Source: Prochilodus magdalenae (lineage: Eukaryota; Chordata; Actinopteri; Characiformes; Prochilodontidae). From it: 64,000 bases of DNA. Positions 19,541 to 31,500 of this stretch are shown here, piece after piece. Numbering within the stretch: position 1 is the stretch's first letter; every line of letters starts with the position of its first letter. The stretch is from assembly GCA_024036415.1 (NCBI GenBank), contig JAMWET010006558.1, positions 72,501 through 136,500 of the forward strand. Reading direction: 5' to 3'. The translations under genes and the position numbers were made by a program. Below the pieces are notes generated by a model, which was given only the letters and a program-made list of their open reading frames with translations, had not been told where the DNA came from and searched no databases.

Positions 19541-20639
19541 GCAGATAAACAAGCTAACAAACTTAAATTTTAGAGCTGTGTTTTAAAAAATATAATAAAC
19601 CAATTCGGCGTTAAAGTTGTAGTTTGAAGGTTTTGTATTGGGTTTAGATTTGTTGTTTTAGCTGGTTATGCATTTTTAACGTTGTTGTCTTATAATTTCA
19701 GCTGGTTAAAGTTTACCTGCTAGCTAGTTAGCTTAGCTTAGTTAGCCTCATTTATATACATTTTATGCAACGTTTATTAAGTTTTAAGGCTGAACAACAT
19801 ATTAAACCACAAGTTAATCCAAATATTTGAATTATATGTTACAAATATTACTGAATAACATACATGACATATTACATTTCTAAAGTATTCATACATTTCC
19901 ATAATAAATCCATGTTTTTCCTAAACAGGAGTCGCTCTGGTGGAGTTCCTGTCCCATTAGGAAAGGTCTGTATGTATGTCTGGATCCTGTACATGAAATG
20001 TCCATTACTGAACCTAAATGCTCATAACGGTGTTGAACTAAAAACACCAGGATCAGCAGCAAAGGATAAAACCTCTCTTATAGATTTAGGCGTCTCAATT
20101 TTGAGTTAAGTCATCATCAAGTGTTTGATTCCTGAAAATTCCATAGTATTGTTTTTTTTTCCTTGGTGGGGGTGGAGTGGGTGGGTGGTGACCTCGAATG
20201 ACTTCTCCTCCCTGCCAGATTATCTCACACCCCTCACATTTCCATCACTAAATTTCTCATAATATTGCCTAATAGTAATATTTCCAGTTTTTCTCCTTGT
20301 CAGTAATATTTGTTTTGGATTACATAATCAGTGTCAGCATTTTTGCCTGTTACAAAAATTTCCCTTATTTCCAAACTAAGGAATTATTTATTTTGTTTAA
20401 ATAATCTCTGGCCAGACCACAGTCAGGGCTAATCCTCACTCATGTACTGATCAGCCTTATTGATTATTTAAACTCTTTGAAGTATTTTAAATATGATTAT
20501 GACTGAGCCACTTTGTGTATGTGTACAATATAGGACGAATATATGATATATGAGTCATTCTGCACGCCCACATTTCCCTGGAACAGGGCCTGTTAACACA
20601 AAGACACACACACATCCTGTACACACACAGCAAGCAGCC

Positions 20640-21895
20640 TGTAATGTTCTGGTGGCCAGTCTGTGTAGTTAAACAATCTGTAATGTTCTAGTGACCAGTC
20701 TGTGTAGATAAGTAGTCTGTAATGTTCTGGTGGCCAGTCTGTGTAGTTAAACAATCTGTTACGTTCTGGTGATCAGTCTGTGCAGGTAAGCAGTCTGTAA
20801 TGTTCTAGTGGTCAGTCTGTGTAGTTAATCAATCTGTAACGTTCTAGTGACCAGTCTGTGTAGATAAGTAGTCTGTAATGTTCTGGTGGCCAATCTGTGT
20901 AGTTAAAACAATCTGTAATGTTCTAGTGGTTAGTCTGTGCAGGTAAGCACTCTGTAACGTTCTAGTGGTTAGTCTGTAGATAAGCAGTCTGTAATGTTCT
21001 AGTGGTTAGTCTGTGCAGGTAAGCGGTCTGTAATGTTCTACTTGTCAATCTGCGTAGTTAAGTAATCTATAACGTTCTAGTGGTTAGTCTGTGTAGTTAA
21101 TTAGCCTGTAACGTTCTAGTGGTTAGTCTGTGTAGATAAGCAGTCTGAAATGTTCTAGTGGTCAGTCTGTGTAGTTAATCAATCTGTAACGTTCTGGTGG
21201 TCAGTCTGTGTAGTTAAGCAGTCTGAAATGTTCTAGTGGTCAGTCTGTGCAGGTAAGCAGTCTGTAACATTCTAGTGGTCAGTCTGTGTAGTTAAGCAGT
21301 CTGTAATGTTCTAGTTGTCAGTCTGCATAGTTAAGTAATCTGTAACGTTCTAGTGGTTAGTCTGTGTAGTTAATTAGCCTGTAACGTTCTAGTGGTTAGT
21401 CTGTGTAGTTAAGCAGTCTGTAATGTTCTAGTGGTTAGTCTGTGTAGTTAATTAGCCTGTAACGTTCTAGTGGTTAGTCTGTGTAGATAAGCAGTCTGAA
21501 ATGTTCTAGTGGTCAGTCTGTGCAGGTAAGCAGTCTGTAACGTTCTAGTGGTCAGTCTGTGTAGTTAAGCAGTCTGTAATGTTCTAGTTGTCAGTCTGCG
21601 TAGTTAAGTAATCTATAACGTTCTAGTGGTCAGTCTGTGTAGTTAATTAGCCTGTAACGTTCTAGTGGTCAGTCTGTGTAGTTAAGCAGTCTGTAATGTT
21701 CTAGTGGTTAGTCTGTGTAGTTAATTAGCCTGTAACGTTCTAGTGGTTAGTCTGTGTAGATAAGCAGTCTGAAATGTTCTAGTGGTCAGTCTGTGTAGTT
21801 AATTAGCCTGTAATGTTCTAGTGGTTAGTCTGTGTAGATAAGCAGTCTGAAATGTTCTAGTGGTCAGTCTGTGTAAATGAGCAGTCTGTAATGTT
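20640..21895. repeat. 39-bp minisatellite, about 32 copies
   Basis: Consensus unit CTGTAATGTTCTAGTGGTCA plus GTCTGTGTAGTTAAGCAGT. Variant units alternate in blocks (GATAAGCAGTCTGAAATG, TTAATTAGCCTGTAACG), giving a higher-order pattern in which series of about four to six units recur (compare 21050-21300 with 21330-21560 and 21600-21800). It lies in the presumed 5' non-coding intron of TCTE1. 19560-20640 before it shows no feature beyond AT-rich sequence. Confidence 0.95.
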
Positions 21896-22567
21896 CAGGT
21901 GGTCTTGGAGGGGTAGAAACTCTACATGGAACCATTTCACCATGCGCTTCTTTGACTATCCAGGGTTCTATATAAAGTACCAGTCAAAGGTTTAGACACC
22001 CATCTAAATGGGTGTAGCTGGTGATCTTAAAGACTCCACAGTCGTACACTTAACATCTCCAGCTGATGAGAGTCTGAACCAGTCCATATCCTGATACACC
22101 ACATCTACTCCTGATGTACACAGTATGATACTCCTCCATATCTCCACCTCTAATATATATTTAGTGGTGTAAAAACTTTGATCTCTTTTTCTGCACAGTG
22201 TAAAAGCTCTAGTTCTCCTTTCAGGTTAGTGAATATTCATGATGGACCGACCAATAGAATCGCTCCAAACCTGCTTAGTAATAAACCTTGTTCTATCAGC
22301 TCCACTGCAGGGTAAGGAAGCTGGTTCATCCTCCTGTACAGCTCCACTCTGGAGGGGTTTAAGGTGAACTACACAAGTCCATGAGTGGAATTCCATTAAG
22401 CTAACATTAAGGAAACCTATGAGTAACCATGTCCAAACGTTTGACTTGTATTGTAGTACCATTTCCTAAATTACCCTTTAAGAGTGGTCCTGACAGTCTG
22501 TCTCATTTTTCTCCTACACAGAGGGCTCATCTGAGGATCTGTCTACAGCATCTGTGTTTTTAACAGC

Positions 22568-25500
22568 ATGCCAGCCGTGAATATGTCCAAGAGCCAAGCT
22601 CCACCTGGCATTTACCCACCAAGGGCAAAGCTTAACCCTGCTGCGGACCCTCGAAGGATGCGCAGGATTATAGCTGAAGATCCGGAGTGGTCTCTAGCTG
22701 TGGTGCCCTCGCTTACAGACCTGTGTCTTCAGCACATAGTGAAACATTTTGAAGGTAATGCTCTTTCTTTCTGTGACTAGTGACACAGCCAAGTCTTTCC
22801 TGTACTGATCTTTGGTGGGACTGTAGGTATATACTGATACAGGTGGGCCAGTGCAGTGTTAGGAGTCTTGCACAGGGACTCTTATTAGTGTAGCACAGCT
22901 TTTGCTACCTAGACTGGGATTCAAACCCCCACCTCCCACGCAGTGTGGTAGCTCTCTGGTGGGTAGTGGTGTTAACCGCTGAGCCATACCAACCATCTTT
23001 TTACCCCAATCAACTGTGCAAAGAAAATCACACCACACTGGCTGCTTAACACAGCTTGAATGTGAATGTGCTCTGTTTTAATGGCTGCCCTGTAATGTGC
23101 CTCTTTCAGAAAGCAGTTCTTCAGTTGAGCATCGATTGGTGGAACTAAACTGCTGTTAACCGAATGTACAGATGTGTGTAAATACCTTAGTCTTCATGAC
23201 ATCATAAAAGAATTCAAAATGGAGCTTTTTGTAGCGTTTTTTTTCTATATGGTTTATATTGACTTACTGGTATATTTTAAAAGTACTAGAGACCCAAATT
23301 CTTACAAAGGCATCAGATGGCCACAGGATGATGGGGCTATAAATACTGCGAGGTGTGCGTGACAGGATCCATAGATTGGGAGGAGGTGGTGCAGGGAATG
23401 TCTCGTTCCATGTGTGGAAAACGCTCCAGAGCAGATGTTAATGATTGGCTAAAAGGAGGTCATACGGGTCTACCAGCAGTGGATACAATCCCAGTCTACA
23501 GGGAATTCTCCTCGGAATTGACAAATCTGATCAAACTATTAAACTACAAATCTGTTTTTAATCATTTTTGCCAAGGACTCCATCACTAACGTTCCCAGTT
23601 CTTGTTGAGTCATGATCCTGCTGGACTCAAGTTGCACAGATAACTTTATTTCTGCTGTAAATTGAATAATGTGCATTTCACTGGTACAGTGTATCTGATT
23701 TCATTGTGCTTCCTTGTAACAGCGGTTAATGATTTGTGGCTGCCCTCTGATATGTTCCAGAAAGGCCTATTCTGGATGAGCTCCTGCCCAGTCAGAAGGC
23801 AATTGTCCTGGAGAAACTTCCTCCATCTCTGCCCCTGAGTGTAACAGCCAATCTAATCGGCGATGAGGGTTTCTGGAAACGCTGCTGCCAGGCTCGCTGG
23901 GGCCTGAACGACATCTCTGAATATGGCCACAGCTGGAAGCGCATGTTCTTTGAGCGTCATCTGGAGAACATCATTGAGCTTTTCATTCCAGACGTAACTG
24001 ACCCCAAGGAGGTCCTGGACGTTGTGCCGCTCTGTCAAAGCTACGTGAGGAGGCTGAAGATAACTCAGCTCCTGCCACCTATCAAAGAACCGCCACAGTT
24101 TGATGAGGATGATGCCTCAGACTCTGCAAGCGATGTGGGCAACGACAGGCCATCGATGGATCACTTTGACTTCAGAATCTTGCTGGACAAACTGACCAAC
24201 CTGGAGGAACTGCAGCTGATCTATGGAGTTAAAGGGTGTGGCATGAACTTCGAATGGAACCTGTTCGAGTTTACCTTCCGTGACTGTGAATTCCTGGCCA
24301 AAGCCCTGAAGTCCTGCAAGTCTTTGAAGGTTCAGTTGGGTCATTCTGATTCAGTTTACTTCTTACCTGCATCCAGGCCAGAGACGTAAACTACTGGCAT
24401 ACAGCAATATTAATTAATGTGATGATAGGTTATTAATCTCAGCATTACTGAGCTCTGCTAAAGTCTGAGTAGACTGATGAATCAGTGTGATGGTCAGTTA
24501 TTAATCTCAGTGTTACTGAGCTCTACTAAAGTCTGAGTAGACTGATAAATCAGTGTGATGATCGGTTATTAATGTCAGCATTACTGAGCTCTGCTAAAGT
24601 CTGAGTAGACTGATAAATCAGTGTGATGATCAGTTATTATTCTCAGCGTTACTGAGCTCTGCTAAAGTCTGAGTAAACTGATAAATCAGTGTGATGATCA
24701 GTTATTAATCTCAGCGTTACTGAGCTCTGCTAAAGTCTGAGTAGACTGATAAATCAGTGTGATGATCAGTTATTATTCTCAGCGTTACTGAGCTCTGCTA
24801 AAGTCTGAGTAGACTGATAAATCAGTGTGATGGTCAGTTATTAATCTCAGTGTTACTGAGCTCTGATAAAGTCTGAGTAGACTGATAAATCAGTGTGATG
24901 GTCAGTTATTAATCTCAGTGTTACTGAGCTCTGCTAAAGCCTGAGTAGACTGATAAATCAGTGTGATGGTCAGTTATTAATCTCAGTGTTACTGAGCTCT
25001 GCTAAAGCCTGAGTAGACTGATAAATCAGTGTGATGGTCAGTTATTAATCTCAGTGTTACTGAGCTTTGCTAAAGCCTGAGTAGACTGATAAATCAGTGA
25101 GATGGTCAGTTATTAATCTCTGTATCTCTGTGTTATTGTTTTTCTTTTCAGGTTCTCAAAATCAATCGGAGTAAAGTGGATGATGAGAAGTGTCGGGTGC
25201 TGGTGAAGTACCTGTTGGACCATCCCTCTCTGCTGGAGCTCGACCTCTCACACAACCTCATAGGGGACAGAGGAACAAGAGCCCTAGGCAAGCTCCTGAA
25301 CCGCAGCCACCTGGAGCGGCTGGACATTTACAACAACCAGATCCAGGGTTCGGGAGCCCAGGCTTTAGCCCACGCTCTTTCCAAAAACACCTCCCTGCTA
25401 TCCCTCAATCTGAGACTGAACCGTCTGGGGGATGAAGGTGGCCAGGCTCTGGCCCAAGCCTTGCTGAAGAACAACACCCTGCTGAACCTTAATCTGGCAG

Positions 25501-28500
25501 CTAACGAGTTGACGGAGCCCACAGCCACAGCACTGTCCCACACTTTAGTCCAGAACTCAACACTGAGGAACCTGAACCTGTCCTGCAACAGACTAGGAGT
25601 GGTGAGTGCCTATTCATACATATGATGTATCAGTTGATTTATCAGTGCCAAAAGCTTTAGTTCATATTTGCAGTCCATATAATAGAATATCTGCAGTCTG
25701 GTGAACTATCCAGGATGTTTCCTGCCTACTGCACAGGTAGCCCTGGGATAGGCTCCAGCACCCCGTTCAACGCATAAGCTGCTTAAAAGATAAATGGACG
25801 GATCAATGAATAATAAAATATTCATATCCAAAAAAAAATAATATGTTGCATTCATGTATCCATAAAATATTGCCATTTTAAATAGACTTGCTTATATGGT
25901 TTCCAACATGCTGCGACATGCTATTATCTATTAGCTTGGATATGGCGTATTATGGTTATAGCTAAACAGTGGAATGCATTTAGGGCCTTCAGAGAAAGCC
26001 TAATTTCTGGGAAATCAAAGAAATGGATGTCTGGGATTTGTAGTTTAATTTTTGTTTTTAAGATGAATTATTATTTGGGTTGTATTTAAACACTGCAAAT
26101 ATTGTAGATACTGTATATACTCATATACCACTGGTAATGTTCTGAGTGGACACAAAAAGGTTAAAGTCATTAACCACTCAACAAAACACTTCCCCTAAGT
26201 CTTGGTACATACAGCCCAGCAAGCTCCCCATTGGTCACTTCAGTAGTGTTAGGCTAAGACTAAAAACAGGAAGTGATGGGGGAATCAACCAATTACATTT
26301 TGACTTACAGTGGGATAAGTTCTGTGAGACAACCACACTGTACGCCTTCTAGAAGTTCTAGATATGTCACTAACATAAAAGCTGTAGTCGTTAATAATGT
26401 AAAACAGCAGCAGCAGCTTTATGCCAGCACTCCTTACTAAAGGAGTCACTGCAAAACTGAAAATATATATATATATATTTTATTACAAAATAAAAATAAG
26501 ATCGCAGCCAATAACAATCGGTCCCCTGTGACTGAAACATACCTACTAGTGTGTAATATCTCTATGTGCACTGATAACTGCTGTGACTGGATCTGGCATG
26601 GACTAGACAGGATGGCAATGTAGGTGTAGTTGTAGGCAAGAAGTGGATGTAGGCAACATCAATGTTCAGACACTCTTCCATCAGAGAATTAGTTAGTTGG
26701 TCCAGATTTGGTGGATGCCTTCCCTGTGTTTTACTGGTCGTTCCAGGTAGACCCCCAGATTTCCTAGTGTGTTTTTTCCAGGTTTTCTAGAGTATTCTCA
26801 GGATTCCAGAATACTCTGGACAGTCCAGATGTTTGAATGCCCCTAAAGGATCCACACACACCCATCAGTCACATCTGCAGTCCTGTGAACGCAAGAACTG
26901 TCATCTTGGACTACAGGGATAGAAATGTTATGTTCCTCTGTAAGATGATGAGGAAAAGACCCGGTTGTCCAGGCGCTCAATGTAGGCACCTAAACCAAAG
27001 AACCCATTCCACAGAGGGGACTCGTTTTTTTGTCCGGTGGAGTTTATATGCTAATGTCTATTATCAAGCTTCATATGGAATGTCTTTAGCTACTAGAGAC
27101 CAAAATATTAATGTGCATCAACATTAGCAGAGAAATGACATAGCAGAAATTAGCATCATCGTAGAAATTTTAGCTCCATGGTCATGGCTCACCCTAAACA
27201 GAGATGGGCACTCGAGTTAGCGACTCGAGTTCGAGTCGCACTTGAGTTGCATATAAATAGACTTCAGACTTGACTTGTAACTCGTCTATAATGACTCCCG
27301 ACTCGACTCGGACTCGGTCCAAAATAACACATGAACATCAAGTTTCTTTCCATCACCATCCAGGCACGGTGTGCGGAAGTTACAGAAACATAATCCCTTT
27401 GTGTATGTGTACTTTATTTCGCTGATTTGGGACACGCCCCACGGACACGGACCAATCACAACATCCGACTTCAGCGCGTGCGTGATATCAGTGAGCGGCG
27501 CCAAGTGTAAACACAGCGGCTTGGCTTCGGCGGGAGCGCCGTACGGGGTAGCCTTTGGTTACAGGAAATTCACAATCCTAGCATATAACAGAAGAGTGGC
27601 GATGTGCAGAGAGTGTGGGAGACAAATTACAGACACTGGATCGACCGCATCAAACTTCATACGGCATCTGAACACACACCCGGATAGGTCTGTGCTAGCC
27701 GCTTAGCCGTTTAGCCATCATTCCAGCTATATAACATACCCGTTCAGCTGGCCGGAAACAGGAAGTGTTTGAGGGAGAGTATGGTGCCGAAACAAAAAGT
27801 GATATTGCTTCTAGTTTGTTCTGGGTTTTTTTTTTGGGGGGGGGGGAAATGCAGTTATATTACAATGTATTGTAAACAGTAATCATATCTAAAGACACAA
27901 ACATACAATACCCTCCGCTGCTTGCATCACGTGACCCCTAGTTTGTTCTGTCTGAGAGTTGTAGAGCATGTAATTTTTGTGAGTAAATATTGTAAGGAAA
28001 TAGGTAGCATTTAAACAAAAAACAGTTGTGTTTTGCACACAAAGTTAATCGGTTGTGTTTTTTTAATCTACACTTTATGCTATAGTTACTATATATGCTT
28101 TGTGTAAATTGACTTATGACTTGACTTGGACTCTAGCCTAAAGACTCGTGACTTGACTTGGACTCTAGCCTAAAGCCTCGTGACTTGACTTGGACTCTAA
28201 CTTATAGACTCGTGACTTGACTTGGACTCTAACTTATAGACTCGTGACTTGACTTGGACTCTAACTTATAGACTCGTGACTTGACTTGGACTCTAACTTA
28301 TAGACTTGTGACTTGACTTGGACTCTAACCTATAGACTCGTGACTTGACTTGGACTCTAACCTATAGACTCGTGACTTGACTTGGACTCTAACCTATAGA
28401 CTCGTGACTTGACTTGGACTCTAAACTATAGACTCATGACTTGACTTGGACTTGGTATTTTGTGACTTGTGGCCATTTCTGCCACTAAACACCAGTATGT

Positions 28501-31500
28501 AGGTCTCATAGCTAAAACATGTCAAATGGTGTCAGGAACCACATAATCAAATCTGTTAAAGATTACTGAACAGCTTCACACGGTTTGAGGTGAGTGTGTT
28601 CTAGCCATGCTAATTGGCGGGGTAGAAGCTGTATAGCTTGTTAGCTTCATTAGCTTTGTAGCTGCAGGGCTAAAATAAAAGAAACAGGCATCAGACACCA
28701 AACACGTTTTGGCTGATTGACTACATATGGGGTGAGAGGGGAAAATGGGATTTTTTGCTTTAAGAGGATATTAGATTAGCCCTGTTTGAACACAGACATG
28801 GGTGCTTAGCCACCTGCTAATAGCTTAGGAGCTCTACCTGAGTGGATTCAGCTTTGAATGCGATTTGGATCTGTTTGCAGCAGCTCGATTCACAAAGTCG
28901 AACATGAAAAGATTCCCCCTTCTACGGTCTGACCGTAAGGCATGCTCAATTATTCATGGAGCCAGCGCAGAAGTGCACTAACAGGCCGAGCTGTGGAAGG
29001 GGATTACCGCTCTCTGGGGGTCTCATCATCTCTATTGCTTCTTCACTGGGGTCTTGGCTCCCCCACATTTCCGTTGGCTTTTAATTCTGTGCAAATTGTA
29101 TTAGAAATAATTGCCTCATACAGAGAAAAGCTCTGGCTCCTTTGTCAAGAAACATTAGACCGCTAGAATCACGATGTCTGGACCGCTTGTACCCAGAGTG
29201 CAGAATATGATCTGCTTGCTCATCGCTGTGCTCTGACCTTGGAACGCTGTTCTGCTGCTGTGAGTGAAAAATCCGGTCTGTTAACTGGAAGCTAAGCAAA
29301 CGTTTACTGTGTTTTCAGGTCGTGCCACTGCGGGTGTCCATCAACAATGAAAAACCACCCATACACAAATATCAATTATGTACATATATGAGAGTTTCAT
29401 TTATGAAATACACTATATTACCAAACATATTCACTCGTCTGCCGTCACATGAACTTGAGTGACACCCCATTCTTAAGCTATAGGGTGTAATATGATGCTC
29501 CACCCTTTACAGCTATACCAGCTTCAGCTCTTCTGGGAAGGCTTTCCACAAGGGTTAGGAATGTGCTGATGGGAATTCCTGACCATTCCTTTAGAAGCGC
29601 ATTAGTGAGGTCAGACACTGGTGTTGGACGAGAAGGCCTGGATCTCAGTCTCCGCTCTAATCCATCCCAAAGGTGTTCTATCGGGTGGAGGTCAGGACTC
29701 TGTGCAGACCAGTCCAGTTCCTCCACACCAGACTCGCTCATCCATGTCTTTATGGAGCTTGCTCTGTGCACTGGTGTGCGGTCATGTTGGAACAGGAAGG
29801 GGCCGTCCCCAAACTGTTCCCATAAAGTTGGGAGCATGGAATGGTCCAGAGTCTCTTGGTCTGCTGAAGCATTAGGAGTTCCTCTCACTGGAACTAAGGG
29901 GCGGAGCCCAACTCCTGAACAACACCCCCACACCATAATCCCCCCTCCACCAAACTTTACACTCGGCACAGTGCAGTCAGACAAGTACCGTTCTCCTGGT
30001 ACCGCCAAACCCAGACTCGTCCATCAGATAACCAGAGAGAGAAACATGATTGGTCACTCCAGAGGACACGCCTCCACTGCGCTAGAGTCCAGGGGCGGAG
30101 CTTTACACCACTGCATTCGGCGCTCTGCACTGCGCTTGGTGATGTAAGGCTTGGATGCAGCTGCTCGCCATGGAAACCCATTCCATGAAGCTCTACACAC
30201 TGTTCCTGAGCTGATCTGAAGGACACATGAAGTTTGGAGCTCTGTAGTGATGGACACTGCAGAAAGTTGGCGACCTCTGTGCACTATGCCCCTCAGCATT
30301 GACTGACCCCGCTCTGTCATTGTGCGTGGCCTACCACTTCGTAGCTGAGCTGCTGTCGTTCCCAATGCCTTCCACTGTGTTATAATCCCATTGACAGTGG
30401 ACTGTGGAGTATTTAGTAGGGAGGAAATTTCACAACTGATGTATTGCACAGATATTGTATAGATATTGCATCTTTACCAGTTTCATAAATACTGATGATC
30501 TTAGCAGTAGGAGATGATAGCAATTTAATTTATAAATGTTCTACAGTGCTTAATTATTTTAAAAAATTATTTAAGTTTGTATTTATGTTTATTTAACCAA
30601 ATGAATCATGAGGAACTGCTTCTTATTTGCAAAGGCAGCCTGGCAAAAGACAAAGCCTCTTGAAAAACCTTAATCTTAACATTTTAAAAACGTTTTCTTG
30701 TGCCTATTTTATATTATTCCAGTCAGTTACTTAGTATTTAATTACTTCATCAATTCATATTTAACCACTAGATAATATACAGTACATGCACATCCTCTAC
30801 TGAAAACACTTTAATAAGGCTGTATTACATAAAACATAGAGGCACTACATTTGGGAACGGTTTGCATACTGTATTAAATGCTATTACTTTTATACATGCC
30901 ACATATATTAATGTTAAATTCACAATATCATGTAACACAGAATCTTTCCTAAGATTTCCTGACATCTGAAATGAGTGTTTTATACAGGATGTTAAAATTG
31001 CAAAATGTACCATTCTGAAAATACTGATGTTGTGATTATGGTTCTGGGTCATTTTCAGGGTTTTATTTTCAGAGGCGGAGAAATTAATAATTTGTATTTA
31101 AATGCAGTTTAATCTGGAAAATTAAATAAATCTGACTCTTTTGAAAAATAAGCACCACCTTCCCAAAAATCGGTGCATATCTACTCCCTTAAAAACTGGT
31201 CCTTCAAGGGTTCTTGATTAAAGACACTGGTTCTATATAGAACCATGATCACTCAGTATGTGCATGCCTCGTTGCATGGTGAAATGGTTATACAGACTGA
31301 TGGAGAATGTGCTGTCTATGGTTCTGTATAGGATCTTTTTAAAAAATGGTTCTGTGTATCACTAACTACTGTTACAATGCCAAGCTTCTAAGAATTGAAG
31401 AACCCTTTTTTGGTGCTATGTAGAGCCATACAACACTACATCTCCATCAATCTGAAGAACTATTTATTCATGCAGATAACTGTTTAAGCATCATGTGGTT

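Larger units (their letters stand above)
27199..28481 (+). mobile_element. hAT-superfamily element with short TIRs, decayed 8-bp TSD and a BED-finger remnant
   Basis: Termini CAGAGATGGGC (27199) and GGCCATTTCTG (ending 28481) are inverted to each other with two mismatches, the hAT-style CAG...CTG layout. The flanking octamers ACCCTAAA (27191-27198) and CCACTAAA (28482-28489) match at 6 of 8 positions, as expected for an old hAT duplication. Subterminal arrays of GACTTGACTTGGACTC (28100-28455) and of GACTCGAGT-like sequence (27215-27315) lie inside both ends. The interior keeps only the N-terminal BED domain of a transposase, so it is non-autonomous. It is inserted in TCTE1 intron 3 in the same orientation. 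Confidence 0.75.

Noticed and set aside
22840..22998. Possible functional tRNA gene
   Set aside because: Box A/B-like motifs are present, but the arms do not fold as a tRNA and a SINE body follows, with copies elsewhere.
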